Shown piece after piece: positions 1-10,149 of a stretch of 64,000 nucleotides of DNA. A model generated the notes under the pieces. That model did no database searches. It was given only the letters and a program-made list of their open reading frames with translations, and was not told the origin of the DNA. This stretch comes from Isoetes taiwanensis (lineage: Eukaryota; Streptophyta; Lycopodiopsida; Isoetales; Isoetaceae). Within the stretch, counting starts at the first letter, position 1, and every line of letters begins with the position of its first letter. Where the stretch lies: the NCBI GenBank assembly GCA_021234155.1, contig JAJEKV010000197.1:1-64000 (forward strand), given 5' to 3'. The translations under genes were made by a program, and so were the position numbers.

Positions 1-165
1 CACATTGTAGGTGTAGATTTTGCACTTACAGACTTCTATACGATTCCTAAAGGCATCACAGTCTTTTCTTCTGTGCTTGAATCATCCTTTCAAGGTTTTA
101 AGGAGCCATATTGTTTTTATCTAAATAGATTTTCTGCTGAAGACAAAACACTGGTATTTGCTTGA
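1..165 (+). pseudogene. Cytochrome P450 fragment, CYP710A-like (sterol C-22 desaturase family)
   Basis: The frame from base 1 gives 54 codons, then TGA at 163-165. The peptide contains YTIPKG, then SSVLESSFQGF, then NRFSAED. That is the order found between the K helix and the heme loop of P450s, and the SSFQGF plus RFSxED wording is closest to what I know of CYP710A. In that family the enzyme makes the C-22 double bond of stigmasterol at the ER membrane. The heme-binding motif FxxGxxxCxG that should follow RFS is absent, and the frame stops instead, so this copy looks truncated. The 5' part lies outside the window. Assignment to P450 is fairly safe; the CYP710 clan is an inference from a short stretch. 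Confidence 0.55.
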
Positions 166-1605
166 GTTTTTGTGAGCATTACTCTAACTCTCTGCTTTTT
201 TCTATCATTTTGAAGCATTTTTGTTCTATTCTATTCTGAAGCACTTTTATGCAGGATGGTCTGACAGTTGCTTTCACTGATTGCTTCTCCACTCGGAGCC
301 ATCTTTGCCATGCCTCAGGCCCCGGTTTTGTGTCATCACCTATCGAAGACTTCTATAAGTTTTACCTTAGTCCAGCACCTTGGTGGCTCATGTGCCATCG
401 CCATTGCTGCCGCTAGCGCCAGTCCCATTTTCCCACTACAAAAGCATCGCCCTCCCATATATTTGTACTTTCATTAAGGATTTTGTAGAATCTGCATTAA
501 GGGTGTTGCAAGTGGATTTGCCTTGCCTTTGTAGATTTTCTAGAGATAATATTTTCCTTCAATTCTTCTATCAGACTGGTGCAAGTTGTAATATAAGCGT
601 GCATGATTTATTTCTCAAAACATATATTCAACAGTGCAGGCATTTTGCTGTCCTGGTTGAGTACATTCTTCAAACACAACTTATACATTTAGAAAATGGT
701 TGTTGCCATTCACTCAGCAGTGCTAAAGAATTACTTTGTAAGTTTTTCTGACAAGTTTTTTATATTCTTGTGTTGATGCGGCAGCACTCAAGAATTGTTA
801 AATCTTGGAGTGACAAGTCAGTCTCTTATGCTGCAAGACGAGTTCTGCTAATGTTAGGTCAACATCCTGATCGGAAACTTGGTTTATTATTATTTTGTTA
901 CCAGTAAAACATGTGATAAAGTACTAAAAGATAAGCGACAGACATAGCAATCTTTTCTAACGTGATGTTAAGGCTAAAGTGCCACAATTATTGGACTCAT
1001 AAATCATGGTTAAGATCATCACAATCTCACCACTGATAGGTGACCAATTAAATTTGATTCAAGTGTTGATGTATAAGTGCTGGAACCAACATAGCTGTGG
1101 CAGATAGTACTTCTACATAGTGAAGTTGGCATGTGAATAACCCCTTGAGCTAGGTGGTGCACACAAGGCCATCAAGAGGACCTATGACTTATGTAAAAAG
1201 ACAGAATTGTACCAACACATACTTTGCAATGCATGAAGAATAAAGAATGTATTCTAAGACACAATGGCCAATTCTAATATTGTGTTTTCCCGTATCTAAT
1301 CTAAACATATATAAAGATTATAGGAAGACTCTATTCTTTTATTTGTGCTTCTTTAAAAGACACTTGGCAATCGCTTGCGAATGCGCCTTCCAAAGCAAGT
1401 ATGATAGGTATAGGGATTTACATTTTTCCTCGTTTAAATTCCAGCTTGCTGCCATGAAAGTTTAACAGCTATTGTCATTTGTCTGTGTGGCTATCAAAAG
1501 ATGATCTTCTGAAATGGATAGAAAAATATCTAATTGTCGCTTGCTGCCACTCTTGCTGCATTCTCGTGCTTGAGCATCAGCACAACTCCTGGGATATCAC
1601 TCAAA
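166..1605. other. Intergenic, no gene recognised
   Basis: AT-rich sequence. The longest open frame (380-751, plus) has no ATG near its start, no recognisable motif, and begins at TTG. I see no domain, RNA gene or clear transposon here. Confidence 0.5.
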
Positions 1606-1775
1606 ACTTCTAGCATATGAGGCGAAAATGCCACAAAATGCTAGAAGTTCTGATATGAGGTCAAAATGGCGATCTGAGTTCCGAGCTTTCGCATCTGAGT
1701 TCAGAGTTCAGAACCACATCTGAGTTCTAAGTTCAGAACTTCTAGCATATGAGGCCAAAATGACGATCTGACGAC
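1606..1775. repeat. Short direct repeats (AACTTCTAGCATATGAGG and CTGAGTTC units)
   Basis: The phrase AACTTCTAGCATATGAGG, followed by AAAATG within a few bases, occurs near 1606 and again near 1737. Several CTGAGTTCxGAGTTC units lie between. The pattern is a small degenerate tandem duplication of roughly 130 bp. No coding role is evident. Confidence 0.6.
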
Positions 1776-2139
1776 AGTGTAATTCGGGACAGTTTCGGTG
1801 GGAGATCAGATCCTCACGAAAGAACATGCTGAAGACTCTACGCAGATCGGGCGCCTCAAGATCATGGTCCTGAACGCCGGCACCACATTTGATATGTATC
1901 CTAGATGTTATTGCAGCGGAACAACATGGCAAGTACGGCATGCCCTTACTCTGTGCAAAACCGGTAAGCAGAGGATCAACTTACGCGATGGCATCCTGCT
2001 CCATCTTTGCTTTCAAAATAAAAAATCTTTGCTCATTTTTGCATTGCCATCTTGAAACTATAGGTGTTGGCTCTTGCTACGGCAATATTCTTGGAATCAG
2101 ATATTCTATAGATGTTTACAGATCTATTACCAATGTTCA

Positions 2140-2190
2140 CAGATCTATTGGTCTCCGTGGACGTTAAAAAAAACTATTCTATTCTATTCC
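2140..2190 (+). mobile_element. Non-LTR retrotransposon 3' end with (TTCTA)n tail
   Basis: The string GGTCTCCGTGGACGTT at 2150-2165 is followed by an A run and then ACTATTCTATTCTATTCC. The same closing motif precedes different short-repeat tails at 21597-21640 (plus) and 11095-11137 (minus, the 3' end of the large LINE). I read it as the 3' terminus of a LINE or a LINE-dependent SINE. The 5' limit is not visible. No ORF belongs to it. Confidence 0.45.
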
Positions 2191-5011
2191 AATGTCTGTT
2201 TTAGTGTGATGCTTATGAGCTTTTGGGCGTTCGTTGCAAATATAGCCAGGCTATATAGCTCTGCAGCATGATAAATTTTCAAGGGAACATGAGAACGAAT
2301 GCAGAACACAGATTATGGGCTTTTGGTCTTCATAATATGTAACACCCAGCTTGCATTCCTTAATGGAGCATATGGCTTCAATATTGTCTAATATTGAAAG
2401 CCATGTCTATACAAAATATTTTTGCCTTCTCGAACTATGGACGTTCTTATTAAAGTCAACCTTTAAATGTTCCAAGTTCACAAAAAATTCCCAATAGCAC
2501 TTGGGCATCTCCACTTGCTATCTCCATAATCTACAGTAATGTACAACTAGAAATGTGGTGTTTTTGTCAATCTGTTGAAGTAGATCTTAATTATGCTATG
2601 GGATATGTGTCGATTGCATGCATCTATTTGGATGCATGCAGTGGAAAAAACACTCGTTTCATCATTGGGTATCTTTAACACCCGATAATTTTTTAGCCGA
2701 ATCTTATACACAAGGTGGCCTTTGCACCAAGTCGAACAAAAGAATTGCTCGCGACGGCCCGCAATAAAGTTCTTGTATGGATAACTTCTTAGGGTGCTAA
2801 CAGCTTTGAGGTATAATCACTATTGATTGGGAACAATGATAATTCTACTGACCTTGTTGATCTAGTTTCTCTCGAAAGTCTATGGCGAGTAGATGAGCTA
2901 AGTGGTATAAAAAGATATTTTTTCCCTTACGGACATACTTGCAGAAAGTGAACAAGAAGATGAAGGGGACTTTTCTCGTAAAGAAGCACCCCTTGATATT
3001 AAAGGAATCAACGTCACTTGTTATTTGCTAAAAGTGATATTTTTTGTGACTATGAATATATATTTAATCATATTTTTTGGGTTCCTAGTGAAAATGTGGT
3101 TTTTTTTTCTTGCGTAGATTTTTCAACACTTTTTTGCAACCGCCCCCTAAAAACAGCATAAATTTGAGTTTTTGAAAAAGGGATCTGCAATTGCACTACA
3201 GGTCATTAGTGCGTTTGATCCGTCACCTTCCTCTATGGAACATTTAGTCCAGTTTCACTCACTGCAAAATTAAGATCTTGGTGCGAATGTAGGATACATA
3301 GTCATTTTTTGAGACAAATTGCTTAACAATTAGGATTCGAAGCCAGAGCCCCATGAATACTTCCGCTATTCGTAATCCATACATGACAACAAAATATATA
3401 CCTATGCACAACATGCTAGGACAACCAACATAATATCAATGCTTGCCATCATAGTTGCTCTTCCCTCTTGGAGTAGAATAACATTGTGCCCCAATCTCGT
3501 GGTCTCAAAAAATCCAAAAGAATCTCCTATGATTGTGGAAGAAATTATTAAACAAGATATTATGAGAACAACCACTACTTGCTAGTATGTCCAAATTTCT
3601 ATATTCTTGCTATCCTTTCATTCGTTCGAAACTTAAAAAACCAGCTCCCTTTAAAAAATGTGGCCAAATCTGTTCATTTTGCTAGCTCTTTGCTCTTCTA
3701 AGATTTCATCAAGTATATCTTGGTGAATGAATCAAGCTCCTCATCAAGTGCAATCTATATTAAAAGGGATTTCCTTCCTCACAACTCAAAGAAGTTCCTC
3801 ACATTAATTGCATTTTCTTGCGTCATAATATGAACAAGTTAGGATTCCCACAAATTTTGAATAGATGGACATTAACAGTGGGTGTTGCCCCACAACTTTG
3901 AAACCAGAGAAATGTTCATGGTGGCCTTGACTGTCGTGATAAATTTCTTGTATAAGTAATGCAGATGTTTGATCTCATTTACCTTCATCTAATCTTATAG
4001 AAACCCAAACACAAGCCCATGCTTATGTGAAGCAACCCTTAGCACTCGTTTGCTAATTTATAGTTTCTCTCTTTATGTAGCAGCTTTTATCTCTTGATTT
4101 TGCTTTCCTAGTGCCTTTGCAAATTCAAACTATTTGGCCATTTGTTTATCTCGCATTCAACTGCACACAAATCTTTACAAGCACAATAACAAATTGCTTC
4201 TTTATTTTTTCTCTGAACGTTAGATGGATTGCATTTGCATGCTGAAAATAATAACCTGAGGTTTTATAAGTTTTCACTCTAGAATTTAGAGGTAAAAAAT
4301 GACCTTAATCCATAGTGGACACTTTTGGTGACGTAATGAACAACACCTTTAAATTATGCAATTATTCTTCCAAAATTATAATGCGGAATAAACTTCGTAT
4401 TCTCAGGAGCGGCGCCGCTTCCCCTGCACTGTGCTTTCTTCTTCCAGAAATCCTTGGCTATGGCCTGCTTCTTGCTCTGAGCAATATAAAAGATCAATTC
4501 AAGGCATTGAGAAGGAGCGATTTGAAGCTTTCAAGGTGTGTATGTCTTTAGCAGTCAATCGCCGATGAAGCTTAACTGCAAAAGCCGGAGGAGCTAGAAA
4601 TTTCCCTCTTTTTCTGCTTTGCGTCTCCCGTCTTGGCCTTTCTCATATTCTGGACATGGTTTTGCACACTAATTGCTTCCTGCTACTTTTACCCCAGCAA
4701 AGAAAGACTGTCGTTGCTCTTTTGTTGCCGATTTCCTTGAGGACATCCCACAAAAAATACTCTAAATCATTTCCTGTTTCTGGAGGCTAGGTTTGAATGG
4801 GACCTTTTAAAACCCGTCTTCTGAACTTCTAAGCAAAAAATTGGGACCTCTTCAATCGATGCTAAACCAAACCGGCAGATTGCATCATTTCGACAACATT
4901 TCCTGCCTGCAAACTGCGCATGAAGGTCGGCTATGGGGTTCTGGAACTTCTACAAAACTATGTGGCATAACTAGATAGGTGGAAATTTAAAGGTGCCGTT
5001 CATTACGTCCT
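2191..5011. other. Intergenic, repeats only
   Basis: No gene is recognised. At 3884-3958 there is a diverged copy of the hairpin-bearing repeat seen at 20772-20945: both share GAAATGTTC, then a GC-rich palindrome core, then GATAAATTTCTTGTA. The ORF at 4315-4551 has no recognisable domain. Confidence 0.5.
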
Positions 5012-5109
5012 GTAATTGCCATGAGTCGGGCATTCCGGCCGTAAAGGGCACTGGCGGCGCTGCCAAACTCGGCGGCGCACTCGCCGTATGCTCGACTCAT
5101 GGCAATTAC
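5012..5109. mobile_element. 98-bp foldback / MITE-like inverted repeat
   Basis: The left arm (5012-5032) begins GTAATTGCCATGAGTCG. The right arm (5089-5109) is its inverted copy, matching at 20 of 21 positions. The 56-bp centre is GC-rich, with GGCGGCG repeats. This is a near-perfect hairpin with long terminal inverted repeats and no coding capacity. It lies about 175 bp upstream of the CCAAT box of the cysteine-rich peptide gene. Confidence 0.6.
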
Positions 5110-5285
5110 CTAGTACATAAAACCAGTGCACTAATACATTAATACTTGTTATTTGCTACCGAAGGCACCACTCCAACAGCAGGGAAAAAACGTGCAAGAA
5201 TTTAATGTGAAGTTTGCTATCCAGAGCTTATCCACAGGTCACGAGTTGATCAGTTCTTATCCGAGGATAACCCAAAGAAAGGTAG

Positions 5286-5340
5286 CCAATCAATTCTGAT
5301 CCTAATACAAGGAGAGGATTTACTATAAATTCTAATCAGG
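5286..5340 (+). promoter_or_regulatory. CCAAT box and TATA box of the cysteine-rich peptide gene
   Basis: CCAAT lies at 5286-5290 and CTATAAAT at 5333-5340. The ATG follows at 5367, 27 bases after the TATA box, so the 5' leader would be very short. The ordering and spacing fit a plant core promoter. This is read from sequence and not from transcript data. Confidence 0.45.
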
Positions 5341-5366
5341 AACTGTGCGTTGTAGGTAAGGTTGAA

Positions 5367-5576
5367 ATGGCGAGTAAGAATGCGGTTCTGATGCTGCTGA
5401 TAATTAGTGTAGTGTGTGCAAAGGAGGCGCTTGCTTTTGATGAATGCACAGCTGACTCCGAATGCTGCCCATCCACCAAGCCCTGTGAGGCTGGAAAGGC
5501 TTGTGTCTGTTACGAAACATTACCTCAGATCTGCTTCTGCTATAATGGACCTGTTTCAGCCCTTCCCCTTCTTTAA
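5367..5576 (+). CDS. Small secreted cysteine-rich peptide (8 Cys, 69 aa)
   Basis: A single exon encodes 69 residues. Residues 1-23 form a typical signal peptide: a basic start, a hydrophobic LMLLIISVV core, and an AxA-type end (EALA). The mature part of about 46 residues has eight cysteines spaced C-x5-CC-x5-C-x5-C-x-C-x7-C-x-C. This implies export through the secretory pathway and four disulfides. Plant families of this size include defensin-like and other antimicrobial or signalling peptides, but the spacing does not match a family I can name. The ATG is the first in frame and sits just after a CCAAT/TATA promoter. The tail (SALPLL) is hydrophobic. Function unknown; the secreted disulfide-rich nature is well supported. 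Confidence 0.65.
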   Translation: MASKNAVLMLLIISVVCAKEALAFDECTADSECCPSTKPCEAGKACVCYETLPQICFCYNGPVSALPLL

Positions 5577-6493
5577 CTGGTTTTGCCCTTTGGCCATACT
5601 ACTACTTATAGCACTCTAAGTATTCAGCCTTGTTTTGTCCTCCCCATCTCTCAATACAGCAAATGCTATTGTAACACTCATCTTTAAAACAGTATTGTCT
5701 TGTTCGCGTCTGTCTTCATCTGCTTTTTAATAATATAGCCTTGACTTCTAAGTTGTTGTACTGAGAATCGTTTCAGTTTCTAATATCAAGATGCTTAGAA
5801 TTTCCTGTCGGTTTTGGACAGAGTCAGATGCTTTGCATATGGAAAAGCTCCACATCTGTATACAAGAATTTCTTTCTACTTGCAAATTTCTTTCTACTTG
5901 CAATTCTGCTGTGGAAGATGTGAATTAGTAGTATTAGTGAGTTTTGTGACCAAAAGAAGAGGACTCTTCAGTACGTATATCTCATTTCATGAGGCCGAGT
6001 ATGACTTAAGTCCCATGGTGATCCAGATGGCCTGCCTTTGCCTAAACTCATAGATAGAATAGATAGAAGCAAGGGGAATGATTGTAAAGAAAGTCCCCAG
6101 AAGGAATCCTAATGATCTAGGATATAAGATAGTATATCTGCAACAGTTCTTGGGACACTTTCGTTTTACAGTTCTTCTCCCTTACTTATCTTTCTTCTTT
6201 CGCATAGCAGCCAGGCTAGAACCAGAAGTGACCAGTGCCTTGAGACTAGAGGCCCTCAATAAATTTGGCACAAGGGCTAAGATAAACTCCTTAGTCTCTT
6301 CCAGCGCATACACAAACCACCACACACGGATTAATCATATCCAAGGTGTTCCCCATATCCTTATAGATCTTCTATGGTATTTTTCAAGTTGATAGTTATT
6401 ATAAGCAGTCTAGTTCAGAGTCCTAAACCTCCTGAGTCTCTCCCAACTACTAGCCATTGTCATAAAACATACCAACTGCTATCCATATTATCG
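5577..6493. other. Intergenic, no gene recognised
   Basis: This contains the presumed 3' UTR of the cysteine-rich peptide gene, with an AATAATATA stretch near 5728 as a possible poly(A) signal. Two ORFs (5814-6053, 6078-6392) show no recognisable domain. A short direct repeat (TTTCTACTTGCAA) occurs at 5873-5902. Confidence 0.45.
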
Positions 6494-6667
6494 CGCATTT
6501 CTCTTGCGAACTTGTGATCTTGCCAATATTAGGCTTATGAGATACTTATAACATGTAGAACTTATCAATAAAGTTTCTGGTTCGCATTTCTCTTGCGAAC
6601 TTGTGATCTTGCCAATATTAGGCTTCTGAGATATTTATAACATGTAGAACCTTATCAATAAAGTTTT
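6494..6667. repeat. 89-bp tandem duplication
   Basis: Two adjacent copies start at 6494 and 6583. Each runs from CGCATTTCTCTTGCGAACTT to ATCAATAAAGTTT. The copies differ at only a few positions, so the duplication is recent. Each copy carries an AATAAA hexamer. Confidence 0.8.
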
Positions 6668-7374
6668 TGCGCAAGTAAAGTTTTTGCGCATGTATTGTGG
6701 GAGAGTATTCTCGCAATGATTGGAACTAAGATTTGGGTATGGTATTGTATAAAAAATCATATAATTGAGTCAGTTTGAGCAGCTTGTTGAAATCGTGCTA
6801 TCTCTGGAGGGTTGAAACCATTTGGAATTTCTCTTCATTCCATTAAAACAAAGGTTCCTTTGGAATTGTTTCATTTCCAAAATCCGAAATGACTGACGAG
6901 TCGGTTTTCCGAGACTCTTGGAAGGAGAAGCTATGTCATCTGCCAATGCTACAGCCAACCCTCCTTTTGCGGTTCGAAATGGTGCCCTTGATCCCGCTCC
7001 GCCCGATTGGCGAATCCCTCCGAAAATTTCAGAGAGCATTCGTAAGATTTATTTTGAATAAGACTAGTTTCGGTTCCGCTGAATGTTATGTTGAAAGGAC
7101 TTTAAGTTAAGTCCTTTGGAAGTTCAGTGGTCTTGTTCTATTTTGGAGTTTTTTTGGATGCCTTTGTTTCAATGGTTTGAAAACATAAAGATGTGGAGCC
7201 AAAATCTGAAGGTTTGGATGCGTGCAAAATAAGGTATGGCGGCCCTTAACTATTCAATTTTGCATGAACCAAATACAACTTTGACAAATAAAGTTGTGTT
7301 TTTTCACGGGTATGAACGAATGGTAAAAATCTGAGACCATGTAAATCCACAACACTTAGGCTTCAGCATTGATC
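6668..7374. other. Intergenic, weak coding-like stretch only
   Basis: A 42-codon ATG frame at 6933-7061 (plus) is proline-rich (PPFAV, DPAPPDWRIPPK) but has no recognisable domain. Nothing else is seen. Confidence 0.35.
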
Positions 7375-9540
7375 CTAGATGCCAGAAGCCTCATAACAGC
7401 CTGCCATCAAGACATAAGCTGAAGCATCTTTATTGTCCAACCTGAGTATGGACTCGAAGGCAATCTTCCCCACCACCACATTTCTCCATTTCCTGCAAGC
7501 ACCTAGCAGGGTTTTCCACATCATGAGATCAGGCTCAAAAGGCATGTTCATTACCACACCCAATGCATCATCCAGTTGATTGGCACGTCCCAGGAGATCA
7601 ACAATACAGATGTAATGCTCAATACTAGGAGTGATCATATAGGCCAAGCACATTGTCTGGAAATACTTTTTTCCATCATCGACACGACCAGCATGACTGC
7701 ATGCTGTCAGCACAGATAGAAATGTTATGCCATCTATTTCGAAACACTCTTTCTGCATTCTTCTAAAAAGACCAGAAACATGTTTGAGGTCCCCTTGGTG
7801 AGCATAGCCTGCTAAAAGTGCATTCCATGCCACTGAGCCTTTCGTGTGCATTGACTTAAAGACCAGCTCAGCATCAACCATGCTCCCACATTTACCATAA
7901 AAGCCAACCAGACAGTTTGCCACAACGATATCATCTATAAATCCAGCATTACAAATTTGAATATGGATCTTCTTACCAGTTTCTAAAGCTCCTAAATTTC
8001 CACACGCCTTCAATGCCGCAACATAAGTTATAGCATCTGGAACAAAGCCATCATCCTGCATACGCATAAATAACTGAAGGGCCAAACTACTTTCTCCTTT
8101 TTCTGAATATCCAAATATCACGGCACTCCATGACACCACATCATGATATGGCATTCTGTCGAATACCTGACGGGCGCGATCCATGCTCCCACATTTGGCA
8201 TACATGTCCACAAGGGTGCTCAGCACAAAAATATCTGATTCAAATCCACTGTTTGCAAGTTTAGAGTGTAAATCTAGTCCCTTTTTGAGGCACTCTATTT
8301 TGATAAGATTCCCATCCACTTGTTTACCTTCTTCTTTTGCTGAGCAACTAGCACATGCCTTCAGTGCAGCAACATAAGTTCGTTCATCTGGTGCGAAACC
8401 TTCTGCTTGCATGTAGGAAAATAATTTCAAGGCCAACTCACTTTCACCACTTTCTGCATATCCAAATATCAAAGTGCTCCACAATACCACATCCGGATGT
8501 GGCGTTCTATCAAACACCCAGCGAGCATGTACCATGCTTCCACATTTGGCATACATATCCACGAGGGCACAAGCCACAAATAGGTTCAATCCATAACCAC
8601 CCTTTGCAAGATGAGAGTGGATTGATATGCCCATCTCCAAACATTCTGCTTTGTTTGCAACTTTGTCTGCTGTGCAACCAGAACATGCTTTCAGTGCAGC
8701 AACATAAGCTCGTTCATCTGGCAAAAACCCATTTTCCTGCATCTGTGCGAATAACTCCAAAGCCAATTTGTTTTCTGCAATTTCAATGTATCCATATATC
8801 ATGGCGTTCCATGATACTGTATCATGTTGGGGCATTTTGTAAAAGACCTGACAGGCGTGGGCCATGCTTCGACTCTTGGCATACATATCAACAAGGGTGT
8901 TTGCCACAAAAAGTTCAAACTCATGGCTGGTTTTTGCAAGCTGAGAGTGAATACTTATACCCTTTTCCAGGCACTGTATTCTCAAGAGTTCCCTATCTGC
9001 TTGCTTTCCTTTCGTCACACAGCTAACACATGCCTTTAATGCAGCAACAAAGGTTCGAGCATCTGGTGTATAGCCTTCATTTTGCATGCACTCAAATAAC
9101 TCAATAGCCAACTCACACTCTCTACTTTCTGCATACCCAAATATAACAGCATTCCATGATACCAGATCACGATGCGGCATTCTGTCAAAAACATAACAAG
9201 CATCTAATCTGCTTCCACATTTGGCATACATGTGTATCAGGCTATTACCCACAAAAATTTCCAAGTCTTGACCATTTACAATCACATTTGCATGAATTCT
9301 CATGCCAGCTAACTGGTTCCTAGATGTGCTGCAAGCTTTTAATGCAGCAAGCAAGATAGAAAGACTTGGCCGCACCCCATTATTCAGAATTTTATCATAA
9401 ATTATGATTGGCTCCATACCATTACTCCTGGTATTGTAAAGATCATTCAAATAAGGAGACCCATTGCCACTAACATAAGACCTTTCATGGTGGTGTATCC
9501 TCGTAAATTGTCTAAATTTTTTGAATTGAATTATGTTCAT
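7375..9540 (-). CDS. PLS-type pentatricopeptide repeat (PPR) protein, intronless, 721 aa
   Basis: PPR proteins bind organelle RNA and guide editing, splicing or stability in mitochondria or plastids. I take the ATG at 9540 (MNIIQFKK); an upstream GTG only extends the frame by five codons. Residues 1-30 are basic and could be a transit peptide. Five PLS cycles are visible, marked by MYAKCGS-like S motifs near residues 104, 219, 329, 447 and 548, each followed by VFDRMPxxDxVSW and a GYxExxExxLALxLFxxMQ L motif. Cycles two to four carry an extra 15-20 residues before the IHS motif. The C-terminus enters the E region (MPFEPDLMMWKTLLGAC) but stops at residue 721, shortly after ASAYVLMAGCY. No complete E+/DYW domain is present, so any editing activity would need a partner. 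The organelle and the RNA target cannot be read from sequence. Confidence 0.9.
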   Translation of the reverse strand: MNIIQFKKFRQFTRIHHHERSYVSGNGSPYLNDLYNTRSNGMEPIIIYDKILNNGVRPSLSILLAALKACSTSRNQLAGMRIHANVIVNGQDLEIFVGNSLIHMYAKCGSRLDACYVFDRMPHRDLVSWNAVIFGYAESRECELAIELFECMQNEGYTPDARTFVAALKACVSCVTKGKQADRELLRIQCLEKGISIHSQLAKTSHEFELFVANTLVDMYAKSRSMAHACQVFYKMPQHDTVSWNAMIYGYIEIAENKLALELFAQMQENGFLPDERAYVAALKACSGCTADKVANKAECLEMGISIHSHLAKGGYGLNLFVACALVDMYAKCGSMVHARWVFDRTPHPDVVLWSTLIFGYAESGESELALKLFSYMQAEGFAPDERTYVAALKACASCSAKEEGKQVDGNLIKIECLKKGLDLHSKLANSGFESDIFVLSTLVDMYAKCGSMDRARQVFDRMPYHDVVSWSAVIFGYSEKGESSLALQLFMRMQDDGFVPDAITYVAALKACGNLGALETGKKIHIQICNAGFIDDIVVANCLVGFYGKCGSMVDAELVFKSMHTKGSVAWNALLAGYAHQGDLKHVSGLFRRMQKECFEIDGITFLSVLTACSHAGRVDDGKKYFQTMCLAYMITPSIEHYICIVDLLGRANQLDDALGVVMNMPFEPDLMMWKTLLGACRKWRNVVVGKIAFESILRLDNKDASAYVLMAGCYEASGI

Positions 9541-10107
9541 GAGCAATAATACCACTCTATCAAGTCATAGCTATATTGCACAAAATGTTTGACAAATGGG
9601 ACAACATAATGCACCTGATTTATACGTACTTTACCAGTGTTGTAGTCCCATAGTATGGATGGTTCATGAATATGGTATTTCCATTTACCACCCTGCATCT
9701 GTTTACAGCCTTGTCTTTTAGGAGCAAATTCATGGGCCGCCGTCTTTTGGTGCTCAAGTTCTGTTGCCGCTCCGGTAGGTACTAATCCCATCTTCATTAT
9801 TAATGTTCGATAGATTTTGCAGAAGCAAGGCCTAACTAAAACATTTGCCGTCCCAGATTTTCGAATAGTTGCTCGATGCTACGATGTTCACACGCAGCAA
9901 CCTAAACCATTAAGAATACATGTTTCGAGCTGAGGACGATATAACTTTACTGTTGAATGTCCGAAACACAACAGGAAAATTGAATAATCCTACTATTAAA
10001 GGGAACAATACGAGATTTCTTCAATAGGGTCTCAAAAATTTCCCAACGCTTCCCTTGGGCAAACTTTGTAATTCTGCTTTTATAACACACTTTTTTATTC
10101 AATAGAT
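9541..10107. other. PPR upstream region
   Basis: An ATG-started ORF (9797 to 9537, minus) of 86 codons lies directly upstream of the PPR gene in another frame. It contains a GTAAAG that could be a splice donor and an AG near the PPR start, so it may be a 5' exon. Evidence is weak. Otherwise nothing is recognised. Confidence 0.3.
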
Positions 10108-10144
10108 GTAGACTGGGTCGGACCCAAGTCCAAACCCAGTCTAC
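10108..10144. repeat. Short hairpin (11-bp arms)
   Basis: GTAGACTGGGT at 10108-10118 is inverted as ACCCAGTCTAC at 10134-10144, with a 15-base loop. It abuts the retrotransposon remnant that follows. Confidence 0.6.
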
Positions 10145-10149
10145 ATTCC

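Noticed and set aside
380-751. 123-codon ORF after the P450 fragment
   Set aside because: No ATG at the start, no recognisable motif, and base composition like the surrounding intergenic DNA.
6933-7061. 42-codon proline-rich ATG frame
   Set aside because: Reads plausibly but is too short, with no promoter, homologue or neighbour to support it.
8355-9026. Plus-strand 223-codon ORF opposite the PPR gene
   Set aside because: Antisense shadow of the PPR repeats; its periodic text mirrors the PPR motifs and it has no domain of its own.
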